26,169 nucleotides of DNA, taken from positions 1 to 26,169 of IMG/VR virus record IMGVR_UViG_3300036045_000140; one strand, given 5' to 3'. The stretch's first letter is position 1. Each line of letters opens with the position of its first letter. The stretch comes from a virus. The notes under the pieces were generated by a model. That model worked only from the letters and a program-made list of their open reading frames with translations. It had not been told where the DNA came from and did no database searches. Below, in pieces: positions 19,490 to 26,169 of the stretch. Made by a program: the position numbers and the translations under genes.

Positions 19490-21489
19490 GACACCCTCCC
19501 GACGTCCATCAAGCGGGTCAAGACGTCTTGCAAGTCTTGTATCTTCAGAGCGACCATGCGCTTGTTCAGCACGCGGGCTCTGATCTCCTCGTCGATAGTC
19601 TTGGGCACACACAAGTCAGTGATGCGTACTGGTAGCCGTTGTCCTTTCCGGCACGCGCGATCTTCGCTTTGCGAGCGCTTTGGCGAGGACCAGTCTTGGC
19701 TGAAGTACACCTCGTGCGTCGTGTTAGTCTGTGCCAGTTCAGGCCGTCCGGTAGGATAGCCCAGCAGGTTGATACCAACGCCGCCACAGCCCGGATTGCC
19801 TACGAAGACCCTGGTCTCCGGGTCTTCGTTATAGGCGCGCACAGCTTCAGCACGTGCTTCTTCTGACGTCGCTCCGTAGAACGTCACAGCCTTGATCCCC
19901 TCTATGGCTAGCCGAGCGGCGATGGTCTTGATGTCTTGCACCCAGCACGCCCAGACGATCGTCTTGTCATACGGGGTCTTCTCAGGGTCTTTGAGCAGCT
20001 CAACTAGCGCCTCGAGCTTGGGGTTGGGATCAAACCGGTCGATAGCTTTGTCAAATTCGCAGAACTCCCCGCTGGGGGTCTCGCGCGGCACTTCGTACGT
20101 CATGAACCCGGAAGTCACTTGGGCTAACCGCAGGAGCTTGGTCAAGATATTGTTGACATTCACTATCCTCCGGTCTCCAGCCTCGGCAATGTCGCGCTCA
20201 ATCTCTTCAATAAGCGCGCGGCTCACGCGTTCATAGCATTTTGCCTGTTCAGAGGTCATCTCGACCTCGCAGACGTCGTACATTTTCAGCGGCAAGTCAG
20301 GCAAGGCTTCCGCTTTGCGACACACGAAAGCCATGCGCGCTAGTCGCTCTTGCATGAACGGGAGATTTTGCACGTCTACGAGAGCCTTGTGACCGCCTTC
20401 GCGTATCTCGTAGACCCCGTAGAACTGCCGGAACGCGCTCCAACTGGTGAACCCGCTGCCGCCTTTCTCGAGAAACTCGAACGGCGCGTACAGATCAAGC
20501 GGAGTGTTACACACCGGGGTGCCAGTGAGGATCATCCGCTGCCTGGAACGGTCGCGTAAACGCATCGCGTACTCGTGCCTGCGCACGTCCGGCGCCTTGA
20601 TGTAGTGACCCTCATCAAGGATAGCCAGGTCCCAGATGATCGCTTGCAGGTAGTCCCACATGTTCACGAGCATTTCATACGAGCACACGAATACGGTGTA
20701 TCGCTGTGTCTCGCGCTTGCGTCCGAGCGCTCCCAGTAGCAACTTGACGCGATCCATGGTCAGCCCGCGCAATATGGTCACCTCACCGTCAACACGCGAG
20801 AACTCGCGCAGCTCGTTGGCCCAGTTCGCCTGGACGTTTTTCGGGCACACTACTAGCGCCCGGTACACGTCCTTGTCCCAGCGCTCAGACTCGGAGTCAA
20901 TGCGCCCGATCACCACGTTAGTCTTGCCAGTGCCCTGCTCCATGAACAGCCCGTAGCCAGGGTTGCTCATGCTATTAGCGTGTGCCACACTTTGGTGTAG
21001 CATGGGAGCGTGACCATTGCCGAGGGAATACGGAGTCACGATTGGCGGCGTCGGGATTGCTAACGTAGTGATGACTTCGCGCAAGCGCGCGTAGTCATGG
21101 TACTCTTTGCTGCGGTCCATGGCTACAGACTGGAACGCCAGCTTGACCCGGAGCGCCTCGTACACGAGACGAGCGTTCTCCGTGAACACTACGCTCTCGG
21201 TCCACAGGGTCTCGATCACCCGGACTGATACGTCGGTGCAAGGCACGCGCCACACGCAACTCTGAGAGCCCGCTACTTCGCGACGCTCGGGAAACCTGGC
21301 GAAGAACACGTGTCGAGCGCTGTTAGACGCGAAAGTCTCAGCCGTGCCTACGCGAAGCACGAATTCGTCGGCTTCTCCGTCTCCGCCCGGGTCAAAGTCG
21401 ACGTTCAAGACGTCGAACTCACTGAGTCTCACTGGCTTGAACAGCTCAGCGTGCGTGATGTTAGTCTTGATGACAGTGCGATGTGCCAT
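19486..21489 (-). CDS. SNF2-family DEAD/DEAH helicase
   Basis: A 667-residue superfamily 2 ATPase. After a 160-residue N-terminal extension come 'MLHQSVAHANSM' (Q-motif-like), Walker A 'MEQGTGKT' with Lys189, 'LVVCPKNVQANWANEL', Walker B 'LDEGH' (Asp292, Glu293), 'LTGTPVCN', then the second domain with 'YDKTIVWACWVQDI', 'VTFYGATS', 'GGVGINLLG' and 'RACRKGQRLPVRI'. SNF2 proteins move along duplex DNA and remodel or displace bound proteins; in phages they usually serve replication or recombination. Start ATG with AAGGAG upstream. The gene opens the replication block after a 97-bp gap. Confidence 0.93.
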   Translation of the reverse strand: MAHRTVIKTNITHAELFKPVRLSEFDVLNVDFDPGGDGEADEFVLRVGTAETFASNSARHVFFARFPERREVAGSQSCVWRVPCTDVSVRVIETLWTESVVFTENARLVYEALRVKLAFQSVAMDRSKEYHDYARLREVITTLAIPTPPIVTPYSLGNGHAPMLHQSVAHANSMSNPGYGLFMEQGTGKTNVVIGRIDSESERWDKDVYRALVVCPKNVQANWANELREFSRVDGEVTILRGLTMDRVKLLLGALGRKRETQRYTVFVCSYEMLVNMWDYLQAIIWDLAILDEGHYIKAPDVRRHEYAMRLRDRSRQRMILTGTPVCNTPLDLYAPFEFLEKGGSGFTSWSAFRQFYGVYEIREGGHKALVDVQNLPFMQERLARMAFVCRKAEALPDLPLKMYDVCEVEMTSEQAKCYERVSRALIEEIERDIAEAGDRRIVNVNNILTKLLRLAQVTSGFMTYEVPRETPSGEFCEFDKAIDRFDPNPKLEALVELLKDPEKTPYDKTIVWACWVQDIKTIAARLAIEGIKAVTFYGATSEEARAEAVRAYNEDPETRVFVGNPGCGGVGINLLGYPTGRPELAQTNTTHEVYFSQDWSSPKRSQSEDRACRKGQRLPVRITDLCVPKTIDEEIRARVLNKRMVALKIQDLQDVLTRLMDVGRVS

Positions 21490-21586
21490 ATGTGATACTC
21501 CTTAGTGCCAGGGAACAAGATGCTAGTGACGTGTTTATTGTAGTGATAGTCGCTTGTCGCAGGAATACCAATCCCGGGGAACTCAG
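21490..21586 (-). promoter_or_regulatory. 97-bp gap before SNF2 gene with a possible -10 box
   Basis: The minus strand has TACAAT at 21542-21537, about 50 bp before the SNF2 start, but no acceptable -35 box at 16-18 bp. It is the only sizeable gap between the glycan cluster and the replication genes, so a promoter is expected here. The sequence support is weak. Confidence 0.25.
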
Positions 21587-22498
21587 TTAGTCATCTTCGC
21601 GACGAGCAGGAAAGTACGCGGTTACCGTCTCTATGAGCGCGCGTGACGCGTGCTCGGACCACTCTAACCACCCGCCGGGCGCGATGACTACGTCTCTAGA
21701 AGGGTCGTAGTCATGCGCTTTGATGTACCCCCACCTCTTACGGTAATCGCGGTCTTTGACAGACCCGTGAAACCAGTGAACTAGCGAGCCTTCCACGTAC
21801 CCGAATTCCCCGGTCATCCTCGCGCGCGCTTGATGAGTCCACCGTTCCCAGTGCGCGCGTGTCGCGCTATTGAGCTGGCTATCATGCCACTCGCGGAGTG
21901 GGCGTCCGGTGAAACCCGGAGTCATGAGCGTGTCTCCGCTACCTGTCGCCATGTGCGCATACAGCCCGACTTCTCGTAGCCAGTCCGCTCTCGCTGCCCA
22001 GGCAAACCCCGGGTGACTACGCGTGAAATCGTTCCAGCGTGAGTCTCTCGTCGACCAGTGCCGCCCGCAAGAGCTAATTGCAACGCTACCCAGCTCAGAC
22101 TCCGCATCAGCCCAGTGCGCCTGACCGAACAGCTGAGCCACGCAACTGCGAGATTCTAGTTCTTCGCACGCGCGTTCAACCCAGCGAGGGTTCAGGAACT
22201 GGACATCCGCGTCCACCCACGCCACGTACTTCGTCTCACGCGGTACCATCTCTCGCACCACCGCGTTCAGCAGGGCCTCCTTCTGCCAGAGTAGCGCGCG
22301 CGACCTTAGCGCGCGTAACCGTAGGACGCGCCCGCCTAAGACGTACTCGTCGTCGTCATAAGCGAGCTCCACCGGGTAGAACGCGACGCCAGCGCGTGCC
22401 ATGTCTGTGGTGAACCTCTGGAAGTGTTCCAGCGGCCTGACGTACCCGCAAGGGTTGAAGTGACAGGCTATTACCGCTAAGTCACTGGCCCGTCGCAT
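21587..22498 (-). CDS. Glycosyltransferase-like protein with DxD motif
   Basis: A 303-residue protein with a GT-A-type layout. 'LAVIACHFNPCGY' is the first strand, 'LWQKEALLNAVVREM' a helix often seen in this group, and 'YVAWVDADVQFLNPRW' holds the DxD metal/nucleotide-sugar motif (Asp96, Asp98). Then follow 'PGFAWAARADWLREVGLY' and 'HGSVKDRDYRKRW', common in phage glycosyltransferases. It would transfer a sugar from a nucleotide donor; the acceptor (virion protein, glycan or DNA) is unknown. GGAGG lies upstream of the ATG, and it overlaps the preceding gene by 17 bp. It is the last gene of the glycan cluster. Confidence 0.75.
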   Translation of the reverse strand: MRRASDLAVIACHFNPCGYVRPLEHFQRFTTDMARAGVAFYPVELAYDDDEYVLGGRVLRLRALRSRALLWQKEALLNAVVREMVPRETKYVAWVDADVQFLNPRWVERACEELESRSCVAQLFGQAHWADAESELGSVAISSCGRHWSTRDSRWNDFTRSHPGFAWAARADWLREVGLYAHMATGSGDTLMTPGFTGRPLREWHDSQLNSATRAHWERWTHQARARMTGEFGYVEGSLVHWFHGSVKDRDYRKRWGYIKAHDYDPSRDVVIAPGGWLEWSEHASRALIETVTAYFPARREDD

Positions 22499-22856
22499 TG
22501 AGTCCCTCCTCCGCCTGCGCGGATAACAACTCGAGGTATGGCTTCGTCATCTCATCGATAGCCTCGCGCCCGTTAGCGCGATACGCAATCGCATCGCTTC
22601 GCATCATCTCATGAATTGACGAGTATGACTGACCCAGCTGCAAATACGAGTTCTGGGTCCGACCCCAGCCCCAGCTGAGACACCGGACCCAGCGTCCGTC
22701 TGCTCGGCGTACCGCGCGCGTGAACGGCTCTCCGGAGCTCTCCCGGATCGCTGGTACGCTGACAACCTCGCCAAACCCGAGTTCGCGTAACCACGCGTTG
22801 ACGTGCTGAGCCCCGAACTCGTGCCCTACAAATGATAGAGTGGTATACGCGGTCAT
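22482..22856 (-). CDS. Hypothetical 124-residue protein in the glycan cluster
   Basis: Not recognised. It begins with strand-helix alternation ('TTLSFVGHEFGAQHVNAWLRELGFGEVVSVPAIRES') and has a Trp/Tyr-rich middle ('RWVRCLSWGWGRTQNSYLQLGQ') and a helical acidic end. The ATG overlaps the oxygenase stop as ATGA, and the gene overlaps the next by 17 bp, so it is firmly part of the operon. A role in sugar modification is suggested only by position. Confidence 0.6.
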   Translation of the reverse strand: MTAYTTLSFVGHEFGAQHVNAWLRELGFGEVVSVPAIRESSGEPFTRAVRRADGRWVRCLSWGWGRTQNSYLQLGQSYSSIHEMMRSDAIAYRANGREAIDEMTKPYLELLSAQAEEGLNATGQ

Positions 22857-23575
22857 TGTGCTCGGTCTTTCCGCCAGGCTTCTTTGGCAGGGTCAGGCGT
22901 CTCGTCACGTGTCGCTACGAATAGGGCGCGCGGACGCTTAGCCACGCTCAGTATCTCCGGCTCCCACCAGTATACTGCTAGCGAGTTCCTGGGCTTGCGA
23001 CTCTCAGACACGCTGTGATAAGACACGTCTCCACACTCGAACGCCACGAGACGATTAGCCCGCGGAAACACCTCAATCGCCGGAGTTGACAGGTCAGGAC
23101 GCCAGAACCTCAGTGCTCCGCCGTCTGCCGGCACGAAATCATCAAAAAACAAGATGACGTTCACTGCGCGGCGAAACCCTGTACGCGGGTGTCGATCGCA
23201 GTCCAAGTGCGCGTCAAGAAAACCGCCGCACGGAGTGTGGTGCATGCCCGCTCCATGCGCGCCTGGGTCTGTAACCAGACCTGGCCCGCAGAACGCGTCT
23301 AGCCGGCGGGAGAGCGTCAAGCAGGCCGGAGGCAAGCTGGAAGCCTTAGCCCACTTGCGCTCGCCGGGAGAATCGTATCGTACCCAATCCGGCGCGTACT
23401 CGAGAGCGGCGGAAAACTCGTCTCGGGCGGCGACAATGAGTGCGGCTTCGAAGACTCTATCGGCGACCAACCAGGGGAATGGACTGCGGCCCTCCAGTAT
23501 TCGAACGCCGGGATCAACGCGTGTTTCCAGTATGCCTCGTCGTATGGATTCCCGCAGTTGTCCAAGAACAGACAT
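22853..23575 (-). CDS. 2-oxoglutarate/Fe(II)-dependent oxygenase
   Basis: A 240-residue enzyme of the prolyl-4-hydroxylase-like 2OG-Fe(II) family. The iron ligands are His123 and Asp125 in 'DAHLDCD' and His187 in 'SYHSV'; Arg196 in 'RNSLAVYWW' would bind 2-oxoglutarate. 'VNVILFFDDFVPADGGALRFW' is the typical core between them. Such enzymes hydroxylate proteins, small molecules or nucleic acids; the target is unknown. The ATG at 23573-23575 has AGGAG five bases upstream. The first 30 residues lie before the recognisable domain and overlap the upstream gene, which continues in another frame as far as 23317. Confidence 0.85.
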   Translation of the reverse strand: MSVLGQLRESIRRGILETRVDPGVRILEGRSPFPWLVADRVFEAALIVAARDEFSAALEYAPDWVRYDSPGERKWAKASSLPPACLTLSRRLDAFCGPGLVTDPGAHGAGMHHTPCGGFLDAHLDCDRHPRTGFRRAVNVILFFDDFVPADGGALRFWRPDLSTPAIEVFPRANRLVAFECGDVSYHSVSESRKPRNSLAVYWWEPEILSVAKRPRALFVATRDETPDPAKEAWRKDRAQ

Positions 23576-24147
23576 GGGCTCTCCTGCCTAGTGAAAAGAC
23601 GTCCTGGCCATGATTCGCTTCCCCAGCCGTGTTTATCTACTTTTTGCCACGGTCGCGTTTGCGCTATCGCGTTGTCAAACCAGTAATAAGTGCCCGCGTA
23701 GTGCCACGGCACCTTCAGGCCCTCGTACCGTTTGAGGGAACCAACTATCGGGTACTCGGCCAGCGCGATGTCGACCAGCCCGGGGTAGTCTAGCAAGACC
23801 GTAGACATGACGTCACACCACCACTGACACACGCTCTCTGGAGGGTGCGTGCACCCCTTGCAGTGACACGCGAACGTGTGGCCCGGCTCCCGGATCACTT
23901 GCTCTAGCTGCCACGAGAACGACTGCACTTCCCGCAGCCTGGCGTTGTTAGCGAAGACCGCGTACCGCACGGTCGCGTCTCCGAACGCTTCTCTCACCGT
24001 GTCCGCGTGATCTGTCGTGCTGTCTTGTGCTATCGCTACGGCTTTCACCCCGTCAAAGAGGTGCCACCTCGCTTTGAAGTGCTGTACGGCACGTCTCCAC
24101 GTCCCGTACTGCCGGCGCGGGTAGACGTGGCAGATAAAGTGGTTCAC
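23317..24147 (-). CDS. Glycosyltransferase-like protein with long overlap into the oxygenase gene
   Basis: A 276-residue reading frame. 'NHFICHVYPRRQYGTWRRAV', 'KAVAIAQDSTTD', 'HTFACHCKGCTHPPE', 'WHYAGTYYWFDN' and 'WGSESWPGRLF' follow a pattern I recall from uncharacterised proteins in phage and bacterial glycosyltransferase clusters. The recognisable family seems to end near residue 220 ('FEYWRA'). The last 56 residues are Ser/Pro-rich and read over the oxygenase gene in another frame, so they are probably not constrained. The GTG at 24145-24147 overlaps the methyltransferase stop as GTGA, with GAGGTAA upstream; an in-frame start at 24210 is less likely. Sugar transfer is inferred from family resemblance and neighbours. 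Confidence 0.62.
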   Translation of the reverse strand: MNHFICHVYPRRQYGTWRRAVQHFKARWHLFDGVKAVAIAQDSTTDHADTVREAFGDATVRYAVFANNARLREVQSFSWQLEQVIREPGHTFACHCKGCTHPPESVCQWWCDVMSTVLLDYPGLVDIALAEYPIVGSLKRYEGLKVPWHYAGTYYWFDNAIAQTRPWQKVDKHGWGSESWPGRLFTRQESPCLFLDNCGNPYDEAYWKHALIPAFEYWRAAVHSPGWSPIESSKPHSLSPPETSFPPLSSTRRIGYDTILPASASGLRLPACLRPA

Positions 24148-24833
24148 CTCGTGTTTACCTCTCGTCGGCAGGTTATGACTTGCCCGTGCGGCCACATGCC
24201 CGCGTGACACACTCGCAGGTCAAGCGCGCGCAGCACCTCGACCAAGGCCACGTGAGGCACCAGGAACAGGTGCGAGTCTTGGTAGCAGATGCGGTCCAGA
24301 CACGGGGCGGGCAGCGGAGTCTGTACTTGTAACAACCCCCCGCGACATACCGCGCGCGCAGCTTCCGCGAGCAAGCCTTTCCAGTCCTCGACGTGTTCTA
24401 TGACTTCGCGCAGCATCACGCACCCGAACTTGCGCGAGCCAAACAAGCTCGCCTCGAACTTGGCGGCCACGATTACTTGCGGGCCCGCCGAGGCCATGGA
24501 CACGTCAAATCCGTGCGCGTCATATCCTCTGGCGCGCATGCCCGTCATCGCCGCGCCTACGCACGAACCGATGTCTAAGAACGTGCGAGGCATGAGCGCG
24601 TCCAAGTACAACTCTAGCAGGTCTAGGTTGTACCGGACGTCTTCGACTAGGTCAGCGCAACCGCTGACGAGATGTTTGTGCAAGGCGTCTCCTGCGTATA
24701 ACTCTTCGGGGTACTCCACGTCGTTAGTATCACCCCCGCACCGGAGACACCTCTGCCACGTGCCTTCCGGTACGAATGCTAGCCGGACCGCGTACTCTGA
24801 CGTAGCTTCGCATACTCGGCATTTACTACGCAT
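24144..24833 (-). CDS. SAM-dependent methyltransferase with N-terminal zinc motif
   Basis: A 229-residue class I methyltransferase. The N-terminus has 'CRVC' and, about 25 residues on, 'CLRC', a CxxC pair likely to bind zinc. 'TFLDIGSCVGAAMTGMRARG' is motif I for S-adenosylmethionine, 'AHGFDVS' the acidic loop, and 'CVMLREVIEHVED' the motif common to methyltransferases of type 11/23 in sugar clusters; 'GGLLQVQTP' follows. The acceptor is probably a sugar or nucleotide-sugar, judged from neighbours. The ATG at 24831-24833 has AGGGAGG six bases upstream; a GTG one codon earlier is a weaker start. It overlaps the GT4 gene by eight bases. Confidence 0.82.
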   Translation of the reverse strand: MRSKCRVCEATSEYAVRLAFVPEGTWQRCLRCGGDTNDVEYPEELYAGDALHKHLVSGCADLVEDVRYNLDLLELYLDALMPRTFLDIGSCVGAAMTGMRARGYDAHGFDVSMASAGPQVIVAAKFEASLFGSRKFGCVMLREVIEHVEDWKGLLAEAARAVCRGGLLQVQTPLPAPCLDRICYQDSHLFLVPHVALVEVLRALDLRVCHAGMWPHGQVITCRREVNTR

Positions 24834-26169
24834 CACACACCTCCCTGAGGAACTCTGACCACTTCCTGCCGTGCGCTGCCGCAGACAGCTCTTCCCAAGC
24901 GAACTGTCGCGCGCGTCGCGTGACTTCCGAGTCCCGGCCCTTTGAGAGCAGCGTCGTGATCTTGGCAGCCGTGACCTCGTCTGGGTCTGTCAGGTTGATG
25001 CGCTCGACGACGGGTCCGACTCGCGCTTCTACCTCGGGTATCCCACCCACTGGAGTCGCGGCTACCGGTAACCCTGCCGCCCACGCTTCTGCTATGGCCA
25101 GGCTGAAACCTTCCGAGGGGCTCGGCATCACCAGGCAATCCAGCGCCCCGTAGTAGTCCCCGATACAGTCCGGGGGGTCTACGAACCGGCAGGCTGAGGG
25201 TTTCGCGGGCTCGAACTCGAACCCCGTCATGGCCCAACTCGAGCCTACAAACACCGGCACGCCCCTGTGAACTAACCGGGCCACGCGCTCCACTAGCCCT
25301 GGGTTCTTCTCGCGCGCTAACCGCCCGACAAACCCTATGGCGTGCTGGCCGGGAGACAAGCCTAGCTCGGCGCGGACAGTGTCACGCGAGCGGCTAGGAG
25401 TGATCCGGTCGAATTCTACCGGGTTATGTATCACGCGGCACTCGTGACGTACCGCTAAAGGCCACGTAGCTAGCGCGGCTTGGCTGACCGCGACGTAATG
25501 GCTAGTCACTGGCAAGCTTGCCGTCACAACGTCAGCAGTCCAGCGACAGCACCCTTGCGCCACTACTACGAGCGGGCCTGTGAAAGACGGAGGTATGAAA
25601 TTCACGTACGCAGCCGTGCCCCACGTCACGAGGACGTCGCTTTGCGCAGCCACGCGTTCCACGGCTTCTTGATCCGTCGAATGGCACACTATGTTGTGAC
25701 GCGCGTACCGGCCGTGTCCGAGGTTCTGGTGCCCCGAGTACACGGTACAGTACCTCGCGGCCTCTTCGCACATCACGTCGTCACTGGCATTCGGATAGAT
25801 GAGAGCTATGCCCGACGGTCGGATTCCCGGCGACAAGAATTTCAGCAAGCTGAGCATCCACCGCTCTGCCCCGCCAGGATGGCACAGCGACGGCGTGATG
25901 AATCCCACTCGTAGCGCGCGCCCCGTTACCCGCGGCGCAACTGTCACTCGCGCTTTGCGGTCTGTGCACGTCAAGCAATTCGCGCGCGTGGGTTCGCCCT
26001 TGCCGACCGTGCATTCCCCGTGCTTCTCGCAGGCGAAAACCTTCAGTCGAGTGCGGTTACCCCCGCACGTGACGCAAGTAGACTCGGAGCCAGTCGGCTC
26101 TCCGCGGTACACGCACGGGGGCACTTGCTTGGGAGGCCCAGCGGCCGGAACCGCTTGGCCTCCCAAGCA
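24826..26169 (-). CDS. GT4-type glycosyltransferase with N-terminal zinc-knuckle region (5' end cut)
   Basis: The frame is open to the window edge, so the start is probably missing; a TTG at 26164-26166 is the only internal candidate near the edge. The first 75 visible residues contain 'CVTCGG', 'CEKHGECT' and 'CLTCTD', a Cys-rich pattern shared by many phage glycosyltransferases. Then comes a two-domain GT-B enzyme: 'VGFITPSLCHPGGAERWML' starts the acceptor domain, 'IHNPVEFD' and 'IGFVGRLAREKNPGL' start the donor domain, and 'PSPSEGFSLAIAEAWAAGLPVAATPVGGIPE' holds the retaining EX7E motif of GT4. It transfers a sugar from a nucleotide donor. It is the first gene of the visible glycan operon. 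Confidence 0.85.
   Translation of the reverse strand, partial: CLGGQAVPAAGPPKQVPPCVYRGEPTGSESTCVTCGGNRTRLKVFACEKHGECTVGKGEPTRANCLTCTDRKARVTVAPRVTGRALRVGFITPSLCHPGGAERWMLSLLKFLSPGIRPSGIALIYPNASDDVMCEEAARYCTVYSGHQNLGHGRYARHNIVCHSTDQEAVERVAAQSDVLVTWGTAAYVNFIPPSFTGPLVVVAQGCCRWTADVVTASLPVTSHYVAVSQAALATWPLAVRHECRVIHNPVEFDRITPSRSRDTVRAELGLSPGQHAIGFVGRLAREKNPGLVERVARLVHRGVPVFVGSSWAMTGFEFEPAKPSACRFVDPPDCIGDYYGALDCLVMPSPSEGFSLAIAEAWAAGLPVAATPVGGIPEVEARVGPVVERINLTDPDEVTAAKITTLLSKGRDSEVTRRARQFAWEELSAAAHGRKWSEFLREVCDA
26126..26169. repeat. 44-bp hairpin ending at the last base of the window
   Basis: TGCTTGGGAGGCC (26126-26138) pairs perfectly with GGCCTCCCAAGCA (26157-26169). After one mismatched pair the stem continues with five more base pairs, closing on a 6-base loop. 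It lies inside the glycosyltransferase frame and encodes a Gly/Pro/Ala-rich stretch. Because one arm ends exactly at the window edge, a fold-back or assembly breakpoint is a real possibility. Confidence 0.8.

Noticed and set aside
1-26169. tRNA, rRNA, integrase, transposase, lysis or virion-structure genes
   Set aside because: I looked for cloverleaf-like sequence and for characteristic motifs and saw none; absence here does not exclude them from the rest of the genome.

Overview
This window reads as part of a GC-rich tailed-phage (Caudoviricetes-like) genome. All 35 genes I can support lie on the minus strand, tightly packed, with many ATGA, GTGA or TGATG stop/start overlaps. No ribosomal, tRNA, integrase, transposase or virion-structure gene was recognised. 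What is here is phage replication, nucleotide metabolism, small accessory genes and a sugar-transfer cluster. The host cannot be told from the sequence.

Layout in the direction of transcription (high to low coordinates). (1) 26169-21587, glycan cluster: a GT4 glycosyltransferase cut by the window edge, a SAM methyltransferase, a glycosyltransferase-like protein, a 2-oxoglutarate/Fe(II) oxygenase, a small unknown and a DxD glycosyltransferase. (2) 21489-17463: SNF2 helicase, small conserved protein, a helical protein with an SSB-like acidic tail, and a possible ssDNA-binding protein. (3) 17325-10328, replication core: a CHC2/Toprim primase fused to an MCM-like AAA+ helicase, a MazG/PRA-PH-type hydrolase, a thymidylate-synthase-fold enzyme, a 57-residue protein, a thymidylate-kinase-like kinase and a family A DNA polymerase. 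(4) 10327-10063: a palindrome, an AT-rich island and a good sigma70-like promoter. (5) 10062-5895: about ten small unknown genes, several with repeats, with an internal promoter/operator near 7421 and a strong terminator at 6521-6556. (6) 5778-1: coiled-coil protein, ATP-dependent DNA ligase, a heptad-repeat protein, an unknown, DHFR, DUF3310 protein, ThyX, a UDG-fold protein with zinc knuckles, and a PD-(D/E)XK nuclease cut by the left edge.

The most interesting proposal is base modification. The thymidylate-synthase-like enzyme (13007-13915) aligns without gaps to E. coli ThyA from the catalytic Cys through the specificity loop and has Asp where ThyA has Asn177; T4 dCMP hydroxymethylase also has Asp there. 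It is flanked by a MazG-like pyrophosphohydrolase (possible dCTP remover) and a dNMP-kinase-like gene, and followed by the polymerase. That reproduces the logic of T4 gp56-gp42-gp1. ThyX encoded elsewhere would make dTMP, leaving the ThyA-fold enzyme free for another job. The inference is that this phage may carry 5-hydroxymethylcytosine, possibly glycosylated.

Both window edges carry suspicious repeats: a 43-bp direct repeat starting at base 1, and a 44-bp near-perfect hairpin ending at the last base. These may mark assembly breakpoints, so the two terminal genes should be read with caution.
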